NCBI RefSeq assembly: GCF_004345365.1
Contig: NZ_SLVF01000002.1
Location: 186,001-250,000, forward strand
Source: Kribbella sp. VKM Ac-2568
GTDB taxonomy: Bacteria; Actinomycetota; Actinomycetes; Propionibacteriales; Kribbellaceae
Length of the DNA: 64,000 nucleotides
Direction: 5' to 3'
The first letter of the stretch is position 1. Each line of letters begins with the position of its first letter. The translations under genes were made by a program, and so were the position numbers. This document shows, piece after piece, positions 24,978 through 32,084 of the stretch. The notes under the pieces were generated by a model, which worked only from the letters and a program-made list of their open reading frames with translations, searched no databases and had not been told where the DNA came from.

Positions 24978-26290
24978 GCGCGGTCCACCACCCTTGCTCC
25001 GAGAAGACCTTGCGGCCTGAAGACCAGGACCAGGATCAGGATGACGAATGCCCAGACGTCCTTCCAGGAACCACCACCGAACCGACCGGGGATGTACTGG
25101 GTGGCCATCGCCTCCACCACGCCGAGCACCAGGCCACCGACGACGGCGCCCGCGACGTTGCCGATCCCGCCCAGCACCGCGGCCGTGAACGCTTTCAGGC
25201 CGGCCAGGAAGCCCATCCGGAAGTCGATGTTGCTGTTCTGCAGGCCCTGCGAGACACCCGCGACCGCGGCCAGCACTGCGCCGAGCGCGAACGCGACAAC
25301 GATGATCCGGTCGACGTTGATGCCCATCAGCCGGGCGGTGTCAGGATCCTGCGAGACCGCCTGCATACCGCGGCCGAGCCGGGTCCGGTTGATGAAATAC
25401 CACAGCAGCACCGAGCAGATCGCCAGCGCCACGATCGTGAAGATCGCCGACCGCTGGATGGTGACGCCGCCAATGTCGAGCGCGGTCCCGGTGACCACGT
25501 CGATCTGCGGGAACGGGATCCGCTGCTTCGCGCTGGGCCAGTCCACCTTGTCGATGATGTCCTTGAAGATGAACCAGGACACCTCGAGCAGGACCGCCGT
25601 CACCACGGCGACCACGGCCATCGGGCGGACCAGTGCGCGGACACGTTCCGCCCCGCCGGTCAGGCGGGCAGCCAGCAGGCCGATCGCAGTACCGAGCACC
25701 AGGCCGCCGACCACGATGCCGGCCGAGACCACGAACGAGAGGTCGCGTTCGGCCAGCCGGACGCCGATCCAGAGCACCAGTGGGACCGCGGCGGCCGTGA
25801 GCAGCGGGGACCGGTCACGCCACTTGGTGATCGGGTGGTTCAGCGGCACGTCCGTCATGCCGGCGCCGACCCAGTAGGCGATGGCGACCGCGAGGGCAGC
25901 CATCACCGGCACGGTCCAGCCCGGGCGCTCGTAGAACAGCCGCATGAACTCCTGCAGGAACACCGAGATGCCGATCGCGGTGATCAGCGGTGCCAGCCGT
26001 GGCGCGTTCCGCAGGGGACGATACGCGACACGTTCCATCGCCACGGCGGTTCCCACCGAGGCGATGATGGCGCCGATGATCATGATCGGCAGGATCCACA
26101 CGCTGGTCTCGCCGTTGAAGAACAACAGGTACGTCGTCAGTGCGCCGAACGCACCGATCATGAAGACCTCGCCGTGGGCGAAGTTGATGAGCTGCACGAT
26201 GCCGTAGACGACGGTGTACCCGACCGCGATCAGGGCGTACAGCGATCCGAGAGTCAGCCCGTTCACGAGCTGCTGGAAGAACTGGTCCAC
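24974..26290 (-). CDS. livH: Branched-chain amino acid ABC permease LivH, with large insertion
   Basis: A 438-residue permease that begins like LivH (LVNGLTLGSLYALIAVGYTV, NFAHGEVFMIGAF) and ends like it (TRLGRGMQAVSQDPDTARLM, FRPQGLLGARV). Between about residues 115 and 275 lies an insertion with extra hydrophobic segments and charged loops, making it some 140 residues longer than the usual LivH of about 300. The GTG start at 26290 follows GGGAGGT. It is separated from livK by a hairpin and overlaps livM. Confidence 0.93.
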   Translation of the reverse strand: MDQFFQQLVNGLTLGSLYALIAVGYTVVYGIVQLINFAHGEVFMIGAFGALTTYLLFFNGETSVWILPIMIIGAIIASVGTAVAMERVAYRPLRNAPRLAPLITAIGISVFLQEFMRLFYERPGWTVPVMAALAVAIAYWVGAGMTDVPLNHPITKWRDRSPLLTAAAVPLVLWIGVRLAERDLSFVVSAGIVVGGLVLGTAIGLLAARLTGGAERVRALVRPMAVVAVVTAVLLEVSWFIFKDIIDKVDWPSAKQRIPFPQIDVVTGTALDIGGVTIQRSAIFTIVALAICSVLLWYFINRTRLGRGMQAVSQDPDTARLMGINVDRIIVVAFALGAVLAAVAGVSQGLQNSNIDFRMGFLAGLKAFTAAVLGGIGNVAGAVVGGLVLGVVEAMATQYIPGRFGGGSWKDVWAFVILILVLVFRPQGLLGARVVDRA

Positions 26291-26325
26291 GTCGACCTCC
26301 CAACTGCCTCAGTAGTGGCGCGAAA

Positions 26326-26357
26326 CGGGGGTGGAACGACATGGCGTCCCACCCCCG
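26326..26357 (-). terminator. Hairpin between livK and livH
   Basis: CGGGGGTGG at 26326-26334 pairs with CCACCCCCG at 26349-26357 around a 14-base loop, between the livK stop and the livH start. Such hairpins often damp read-through, so that the binding protein is made in excess over the permease. That outcome is inferred. Confidence 0.65.
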
Positions 26358-26378
26358 GGGTAATGCGGTCGAGCGTGA

Positions 26379-27605
26379 TCAGTCCTCGAAGTTCTTGCTC
26401 TCCACGGTGGTCCACTTGCCGCCATCGACCTTGTAGACGGTCAGGACCTTGGAGGTCGTGTCGCCGTACTGGTCGAAGGCGACCTTACCGGTGACCCCGT
26501 CGAAGCTGACCTTGCCCAGGGCATCGACCGTCGCCTGACGCGCGGACTCGACGTCCTTGGCGTCCTTCAGCGACACCTTCAGGGCGTTGATGATCGAGTT
26601 CGCCGCGTCGTAGGAGTAACCGCCGTAGGCCGCGTAGGGGTCCTTGTAGCCGGCCGCGTTGTAGTCCGCGACGAACTTCTTCGCCGACTCGAGCGTGTCC
26701 ACCGGCGCGCCGACCGAGGTGGCCAGGTCACCCTGGCTGGACTTGCCGCCCAGCGAGACGTACTTCGGGTCGTAGATGCCGTCGCCGCCCATCAGCGGGA
26801 CGTTCAGGCCGGCGGCCTTCATCTGCTGCGAGAGCGGACCGGCCTGCGGGTACTCACCACCGTAGTAGAGAGCCTGCGGCGCGGACGGCTTGACCGCCGA
26901 GATGACGGCCTGGTAGTTCGAGTCGTCCGGGTTGATGGTCTCGGCCGCGGTGATCTGGCCGCCCAGCTTCTTGAACTCCTCGGTGAAGGTGCCGACCAGG
27001 CCCTGGCCGTAGGCCTTCTTGTCGTGGATGGTGGCGACCTTGGTGATCTTCGCCTTCTCGTACAGGTACCGCGCCGCGAACGGACCCTGGACCGCGTCCG
27101 TCGTGCAGGTCCGGAAGTACGTCGGGTACGGCCGCTTCGGGTCGGTCTGCCAGTTCGCACCCTTGGTCAGGCCGGGCCCGGTGTTGGCCGGCGACACCTG
27201 GACGATGTTCTTCGGCGCGAGCACCGGCTGGACCTGCTGGCTGACGCTGGTGTTCAGCGTGCCGACCACGCCGATCACGTTGGCGTCCGAGGACAACGCG
27301 GTGGCGGCGTTCTTGCCGACGTCTGGCTTGGCCTCGTCGTCCTTCGCGTCGACCTCGAGCTTCCAGCCCGGGATCGCGTTCGAGTCGTTGGCCTGCTTCA
27401 CGGCCAACTCGACCGAGTGCTGGATGCCCAGACCCAGCGCGGACAGGTCTCCGGACAGAGGCGCGATCACGCCGATCTTGGCGGTCTTCGTCGAGCCCCC
27501 AGAGTCGCCGCCGGCGTTGTCGTCACTGCGTGAACCGCAGGCAGTCAGGGCCAACGACGCAACGATCAGCGACGCGCCGACCCGTACTACGGAACGCTGG
27601 TGCAC
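26379..27605 (-). CDS. livK: Branched-chain amino acid-binding lipoprotein LivK-like
   Basis: The 408-residue extracytoplasmic receptor (Peripla_BP_6) has a signal peptide and lipobox LALTAC, with the lipidated Cys at residue 23. Next comes the family start KIGVIAPLSGDLSALG, and VGTLNTSVSQQVQPVLA lies in the ligand cleft. The GTG at 27605 is chosen over an ATG at 27617 because the GGAGG ribosome site lies between them. It captures the ligand for LivHMGF. Leu/Ile/Val is the default guess, but amides or urea are known for relatives. The gene sits first in the cluster and is transcribed from the 203-base gap after the response regulator. Confidence 0.93.
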   Translation of the reverse strand: MHQRSVVRVGASLIVASLALTACGSRSDDNAGGDSGGSTKTAKIGVIAPLSGDLSALGLGIQHSVELAVKQANDSNAIPGWKLEVDAKDDEAKPDVGKNAATALSSDANVIGVVGTLNTSVSQQVQPVLAPKNIVQVSPANTGPGLTKGANWQTDPKRPYPTYFRTCTTDAVQGPFAARYLYEKAKITKVATIHDKKAYGQGLVGTFTEEFKKLGGQITAAETINPDDSNYQAVISAVKPSAPQALYYGGEYPQAGPLSQQMKAAGLNVPLMGGDGIYDPKYVSLGGKSSQGDLATSVGAPVDTLESAKKFVADYNAAGYKDPYAAYGGYSYDAANSIINALKVSLKDAKDVESARQATVDALGKVSFDGVTGKVAFDQYGDTTSKVLTVYKVDGGKWTTVESKNFED

Positions 27606-27808
27606 TGTTCCTCCCATGTCTGGATAATCCGAGCAAACCCCCGGACTCCCGCGATTGCCGCGAGCATCCGCAGGTTAGACCTCCGGAAGCACTCCATGCG
27701 AACCGCACACTGCGTGTGTTGTGAGGTCGTTACCCCCGTAAGCAGCATGGGCACGAATGACAGCTGTACGACGCCGGTGCACACCGTGCGCCCTGAGCAC
27801 AGAGTGAT

Positions 27809-28390
27809 TCAGTCGTTACTGCCCGCCTCGTCAACGACCAACTCGGCGACCTGGCGCATGGAAACTCTTTTGTCCATGGCGGTTTTCTGGATCCACCGGA
27901 ACGAGTCCGGCTCGGACAACCCGAACTTCGTCTGCAGCACGGACTTCGCGCGATCCACCAGTTTGCGCGTCTCCAGCCGCTCCGCGAGGTCCGCGACCTC
28001 ACGCTCCAGCTCCGCGAGCTCGACGTACCGGGAGGCGGCGATCTCGATCGCGGGCAGCAGATCCGCCTTGGAGAACGGTTTCACCAGATAGGCCATCGCG
28101 CCCGCGTCCCGGGCCCGCTCGACCAGCTCACGCTGCGAGAACGCGGTCAGCATCAGCACCGGGGCGATCCGCTCGCCGGCGATCTTCTCCGCCGCGCTGA
28201 GCCCGTCCAGCTTGGGCATCTTCACGTCCAGGATGACCAGATCAGGCCGGTGCTCGGTCGCCAGCCGGATGGCCTCCTCCCCGTCCCCCGCCTGCCCGAC
28301 GACGTCATACCCCTCTTCCGCCAGCATCTCGGCCAGGTCCATCCGGATCAGCGCCTCGTCCTCGGCGATCACCACTCGCTTCGCATTCAC
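27809..28390 (-). CDS. pdtaR: ANTAR-domain response regulator (PdtaR/Rv1626-like)
   Basis: A 193-residue two-domain regulator. The receiver domain has VVIAEDEALIRMDLAEML, the phosphorylated Asp in DLVILDVKMPKLDG, and the conserved Lys in AYLVKPFSK. The C-terminal ANTAR domain (LVDRAKSVLQTKFGLSEPDS, FRWIQKTAMDKRVSM) binds paired hexaloop RNA hairpins to block termination. The partner kinase (PdtaS type) is not in the window. The GTG at 28390 follows a TATGGT box by six bases, so it is probably leaderless. Gene order beside liv and near pyk and polA is conserved in actinobacteria. Confidence 0.93.
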   Translation of the reverse strand: MNAKRVVIAEDEALIRMDLAEMLAEEGYDVVGQAGDGEEAIRLATEHRPDLVILDVKMPKLDGLSAAEKIAGERIAPVLMLTAFSQRELVERARDAGAMAYLVKPFSKADLLPAIEIAASRYVELAELEREVADLAERLETRKLVDRAKSVLQTKFGLSEPDSFRWIQKTAMDKRVSMRQVAELVVDEAGSND

Positions 28391-28396
28391 CCCGCC

Positions 28397-28402
28397 ACCA
28401 TA
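28397..28402 (-). promoter_or_regulatory. Candidate -10 box (TATGGT) of the ANTAR regulator
   Basis: On the minus strand TATGGT precedes the GTG at 28390 by six bases, matching TANNNT leaderless spacing. Confidence 0.4.
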
Positions 28403-28455
28403 TCGATCCCACCCCTCCCAGGGCCGGGCACGCTCAACCCTTGGCCCCACCCCGC

Positions 28456-29234
28456 TCAGCTCTTGGCCCCCACAAACCCATCCAGCGCCTCAACCCCCAC
28501 TCGCTGACTCACCGCGACCATGTTCCGGCGCGATCGCCGCCACGGGATCTCCAGCAGATCCAGGGCAGCTGTCAGGATGCCGATGATGTCCTCGGACTCG
28601 TTGGCGAAGACATATCGCAAGTACTCGTAGCGCTTGATCTCCCCGCTCTTCAACTCCCGGGTCGTCCAGTTCGTGACGCGGCAACCATCAGAGTGGAACA
28701 AGCCGCGAAGCAACCGGTCGGGCTATCGGGCAACTATCTCCTGCTGCCAGTCGGCCACCTCGATCTTCCGCAGATGCTTCCTGCCTGGCCCGTGCTGCGG
28801 GAACAGACATGGCCAGCGCTTCCACCGCACCTCGATCCGTGTCGCATGGCCGCCACGCTTACACGGGCTGCCCGTCGGCTTGACCAACCGCATGGTGGCG
28901 GCGATTTCGTCTGGCAGCCTCGAGTACTTCGGATCGTTGGAGATGGACAGAACATAGACACTTCGGCGGGCCCTGGCGATGTGCCCATCACCCAGGTACC
29001 ACCCCAACAGGTGCGCGTACGCCGACTCGTTCAGGTCTGCGTAGTCGCAGCGCGGACAAGGAGACGCCGGACACCCACTACCGAGTCGGGGAAGACCCTG
29101 CCGCTGGTAGAGCCGGCGCCACTTGCGGATGGTCTTGATCGCCACCCCGTGGATGTCGTCACACGGTCGCTGACGCCCTGGTCGGACATCCGCAACGCCG
29201 ACTCGACGGTCTCCTGCGGGCTGAAGCGAGGCAT
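28456..29234 (-). pseudogene. Broken HTH-LAGLIDADG protein (frameshift plus amber codon)
   Basis: The reading starts at an ATG at 29234 (MPRFSPQETVESALRMSDQG) and shifts frame around 29160. It continues as VAIKTIRKWRRLYQRQGLP, CPRC, then the first LAGLIDADG-like motif HLLGWYLGDGH and WPCLFPQHGPGRKHLRKIE. A TAG at 28723-28725 interrupts the frame. Directly after it the same frame carries the second motif LLRGLFHSDGCRV and runs to 28456. It is clearly paralogous along its length to the intact protein at 29532-30278. Two independent lesions argue for decay rather than a sequencing error. It points away from the tRNA. Confidence 0.8.
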
Positions 29235-29251
29235 AGCGCCACCTTGACCGT

Positions 29252-29275
29252 CGCCATCGACAATTTCCGATGGCG
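29252..29275. other. 8-bp hairpin in the gap upstream of the tRNA
   Basis: CGCCATCG at 29252-29259 pairs with CGATGGCG at 29268-29275. The 180-base gap also has an inverted pair GATGTTCGC (29309-29317) / GCGAACATC (29371-29379) and several variants of AATGGGC. These may be promoter elements for the tRNA or ends of a small inserted unit. I see no gene here. Confidence 0.4.
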
Positions 29276-29413
29276 TCCGGATTTGCCAGGACCTCAAGAA
29301 AATAAGAAGATGTTCGCAGTCAGTGATGTTGTCCGAAGTGCAATGGGCCAGCGCGAAACGCCAGCCCATGGCGAACATCCGGCCAGCCAATGGGCTAGGA
29401 TCTTCGGCGGAAT

Positions 29414-29490
29414 GCCCTGGTAGCCCAATCGGCAGAGGCCATGCTCTCAAACAGCATCCAGTGTGGGTTCGAGTCCCACCCAGGGCACCA
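29414..29490 (+). tRNA. Class I tRNA with CAA (Leu) anticodon
   Basis: The acceptor stem GCCCTGG pairs with CCAGGGC, followed by discriminator A and an encoded CCA. The T-arm is GTGGG-TTCGAGT-CCCAC. The anticodon stem ATGCT/AGCAT holds the loop CTCAAAC, giving anticodon CAA at 29448-29450 (codon UUG). The D-arm GCC...GGC is slightly irregular, with a C-A opposition. The variable loop is only five bases (CCAGT). Bacterial tRNA-Leu is normally class II with a long variable arm, so this is not a standard tRNA-Leu. It may be charged with another amino acid, be a non-canonical tRNA, or belong to the neighbouring LAGLIDADG element. Confidence 0.88.
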
Positions 29491-29531
29491 AACGGCCGGA
29501 TTCTGTCGGTCGTCGCTGCGAGGCTTCCTTC

Positions 29532-30278
29532 ATGTACGACGGGCCGACGCGGCGGGTGGCACTGGCTGCGATGGCGGCTGGCGAGAGTTTGAGTTCCATC
29601 AGCAGGCGCCTCGGCGTCAGCCGCGCCACTCTTCGTGACTGGCGGGACACCCTGCCTTCTGGATCCGCATCTGATTGCCCGCGGTGCGCCGGCGGTCCTT
29701 TGCCTGAGAGCCAGTACGCACATCTGCTCGGCCTCTACTTGGGCGATGGATGCCTCTCGGAGCACAAGAAGTGCGTCTACGCCCTGCGGATTGCCTGCGA
29801 TAACAAGTACCCCGGGCTCATCGCCGAGGCCGAGGAGGCAATCCTCGCCGTGCATCCGAACCGGCCGGTCCATCGAGCCCGGGCCGTCGGTTGTGTCTCG
29901 GTCGTCTCGTACTGGAAGCACTGGCCGTGTCTGTTCCCCCAACACGGTGCCGGCCCCAAGCACACGCGGGCTATCGAACTGGCGGACTGGCAGCGGGAGA
30001 TCGTGGTCGCCCATCCGGGGATGCTCCTCCGTGGGCTGTTTCACTCTGACGGTTGTCGCGTGGCCAACTGGACCACTAGAACCGTGGCCGGTCAGGTGAA
30101 GCGTTATGAATACCCGCGCTACATGTTCTCGAACGAGTCCGCGGACATCATGGGTCTTTGCCAATGGGCTCTCGGTCTGGTTGGAGTCCCCTGGCGGATG
30201 CCACGCCGCAACGCCTTGTCCGTCGCCAGGCGAGAGGCTGTCGCAACACTCGACCTGCACGTGGGGCCGAAGTTCTAG
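29532..30278 (+). CDS. HTH-LAGLIDADG protein, intact, downstream of the unusual tRNA
   Basis: The 248-residue protein starts at the ATG at 29532; an earlier in-frame GTG lies inside the tRNA. Residues 18-37 form a helix-turn-helix (SSISRRLGVSRATLRDW). A CPRC pair at 49-52 may bind metal. LAGLIDADG-like helices appear at about 65-74 (LLGLYLGDGC) and 165-175 (LLRGLFHSDGC), with the acidic residues that coordinate metal in homing endonucleases. WPCLFPQHGAGPKH at 131-144 is shared with the broken paralogue. It could be a homing endonuclease or a DNA-binding regulator descended from one, as WhiA is. The pairing with a tRNA suggests a small mobile or tRNA-linked unit. Confidence 0.75.
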   Translation: MYDGPTRRVALAAMAAGESLSSISRRLGVSRATLRDWRDTLPSGSASDCPRCAGGPLPESQYAHLLGLYLGDGCLSEHKKCVYALRIACDNKYPGLIAEAEEAILAVHPNRPVHRARAVGCVSVVSYWKHWPCLFPQHGAGPKHTRAIELADWQREIVVAHPGMLLRGLFHSDGCRVANWTTRTVAGQVKRYEYPRYMFSNESADIMGLCQWALGLVGVPWRMPRRNALSVARREAVATLDLHVGPKF

Positions 30279-30524
30279 CGTCACCCGACTGGGAACGGAC
30301 ACTGGCCCGCCAGTCGTATCAGCTGGAGCGGGGCAGCCCTCCCGCTCGTGCGAGCCGGCCCCTCGCGCCGCCGCTCGTAGAAGCCAGGGGCGCGCCCGCT
30401 CATGCGATCCCGTCAAGTTGTGGGACACACGTTGTTGTGAGCCGCGACGGAAGAGCGGCGGGCCTGGGGTGGGTGGGCCGAGCGCCGACGGAGGAGGCGC
30501 GATGCGGGTCGGCGTACGACAGCA
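30279..30524. other. Non-coding gap after the HTH-LAGLIDADG gene
   Basis: This GC-rich stretch shows no convincing open frame, tRNA or repeat. It separates the LAGLIDADG gene from the pyk terminator and may include the right edge of the inserted unit. Confidence 0.5.
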
Positions 30525-30555
30525 ATCGCCGGACCCAAAGGAAGGGTCCGGCGAT
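30525..30555. terminator. pyk terminator hairpin
   Basis: A perfect 12-bp stem (ATCGCCGGACCC at 30525-30536, complement at 30544-30555) with loop AAAGGAA lies 13 bases beyond the pyk stop. It can act in both directions. Confidence 0.85.
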
Positions 30556-30568
30556 CGAGGGGGTTGGG

Positions 30569-32011
30569 TCAGGCGCGGTAGGCGGGGGCTGCGCCGGAGA
30601 TGGCGTCGCCCATGCGGTGGACTCGGAGGGCGTTGGTAGAGCCAGGGATGCTGGGCGGGGAGCCGGCGACGATGACGACCAGGTCGCCCTTCTGGAGCTT
30701 GCCCAGTTCGAGGAGGCGCTGGTCTACCTGGCGGACCATCTCGTCGGTGTGGTCGACGGTCGGGACGATGTGGGTCTCGATGCCCCAGACCACGCTCAGC
30801 CAGGCGCTCACCGACGGTACCGGGGTGAAGGCGAGGACCGGGATCTCGGTGCGGTAGCGGGCCAGGCGGAGTGCGGTGTCACCGCTCTGGGTGAAGGCGA
30901 CCAGGTACTTCGCCTCCATCCGCTCGGCCACGTCGGCGGCCGCCTTGGCGATCACGCCGCCCTTGGTGCGCGGCTCCCACTCGATCTCCTTGACCCGGCT
31001 CAGTCCGTGCTGCTCGGTGGACGCCACGATCCGGGCCATCGTCTTGACGGTCTCGATCGGGAACCGGCCGACGCTCGTCTCGCCGGACAGCATCACCGCG
31101 TCGGCGCCGTCGAGTACCGCGTTCGCCACGTCGGACGCCTCGGCCCGGGTCGGGCGCGGGGCGGAGATCATCGACTCCAGCATCTGGGTGGCGACGATCA
31201 CCGGCTTCGCGTTCAGCCGGGCCTGGTCGATGATCAGCTTCTGGACCAGCGGGACCTCCTCCAGCGGGAGCTCAACGCCGAGGTCGCCGCGGGCGACCAT
31301 GAAGCCGTCGAAGGCCTCGATGATCTCGTCCAGGTTGGCGACCGCCTGCGGCTTCTCGATCTTGGCGATCACCGGCACCCGGTGACCTTCCTCGTCCATG
31401 ATCTTGTGCACCAGCTGGATGTCGGAGGCGTCCCGGACGAAGGACAGCGCGATCATGTCGGCCGGCAGGTGCAGGGCCCAGCGCAGGTCCTCCACGTCCT
31501 TCTCGGACAGTGCGGGCACGCTGACCGAGACACCGGGCAGGTTGATGCCCTTGTGGTTCGACACCGGCCCGCCGACGGTGACCCGGCAGACCACGTCGGT
31601 CTCGGTCACCTCCTCGGCGACCAGGGCGATCCGGCCGTCGTCGATCAGCAGCTGGTCACCCGGGTTGACGTCGCCCGGCAGACCGTCGTACGTCGTACCG
31701 CAGATGGTGACGTCACCCGGCACCTCCCGGGTGGTGATGGTGAAGCGCTCGCCGTAGGTCAGGGTGACCTTCCCCTCGGCGAACTCCGCCAGCCGGATCT
31801 TCGGGCCCTGCAGGTCGACGAGGATGCCGACGTTGTGGCCGGTCTCGGCCGCTGCAGTGCGGATCCGCTGGTAGATGCGCTCATGCTCGGCGTGGGCGCC
31901 GTGGCTCAAGTTCAGCCGAGCGACATCCATACCTGCTTGGACGAGTTCCAGGACGCGCTCGGGGGCGGCCGTAGCCGGGCCGAGCGTACAAACGATCTTT
32001 GCGCGACGCAC
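30569..32011 (-). CDS. pyk: Pyruvate kinase
   Basis: A 480-residue glycolytic enzyme converting phosphoenolpyruvate and ADP to pyruvate and ATP. It opens with RRAKIVCTLGPATAAPE and DVARLNLSHG. It has the substrate and metal-binding segment VIAKIEKPQAVANLDEI, with the catalytic Lys, then FMVARGDLGVELP and TRAEASDVANAVLDGADAVM. Length and domain order match bacterial Pyk. The GTG start at 32011 lies a little downstream of TAGGAG/TAGGGT, which could be a ribosome site or -10 box. It probably stands alone, with its own terminator. Confidence 0.97.
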   Translation of the reverse strand: MRRAKIVCTLGPATAAPERVLELVQAGMDVARLNLSHGAHAEHERIYQRIRTAAAETGHNVGILVDLQGPKIRLAEFAEGKVTLTYGERFTITTREVPGDVTICGTTYDGLPGDVNPGDQLLIDDGRIALVAEEVTETDVVCRVTVGGPVSNHKGINLPGVSVSVPALSEKDVEDLRWALHLPADMIALSFVRDASDIQLVHKIMDEEGHRVPVIAKIEKPQAVANLDEIIEAFDGFMVARGDLGVELPLEEVPLVQKLIIDQARLNAKPVIVATQMLESMISAPRPTRAEASDVANAVLDGADAVMLSGETSVGRFPIETVKTMARIVASTEQHGLSRVKEIEWEPRTKGGVIAKAAADVAERMEAKYLVAFTQSGDTALRLARYRTEIPVLAFTPVPSVSAWLSVVWGIETHIVPTVDHTDEMVRQVDQRLLELGKLQKGDLVVIVAGSPPSIPGSTNALRVHRMGDAISGAAPAYRA

Positions 32012-32084
32012 GTCACAAAACCCTACTCCTACAAGACCACTCGACGATTGGTCCGCCCCACTACTGGACGGTCAACAGTTGGTG

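Noticed and set aside
23352..25877. 841-codon plus-strand open frame
   Set aside because: Shadow of livM and livH, composed almost only of Arg, Gln, Asp and Glu.
29463..29531. Longer start for the HTH-LAGLIDADG protein
   Set aside because: The upstream GTG lies inside the tRNA gene, so the ATG at 29532 is used.
29161..30428. Minus-strand open frame across the tRNA and intact LAGLIDADG gene
   Set aside because: Only its end (29234 down to about 29160) belongs to the pseudogene; the rest is antisense to the tRNA and the plus-strand gene.
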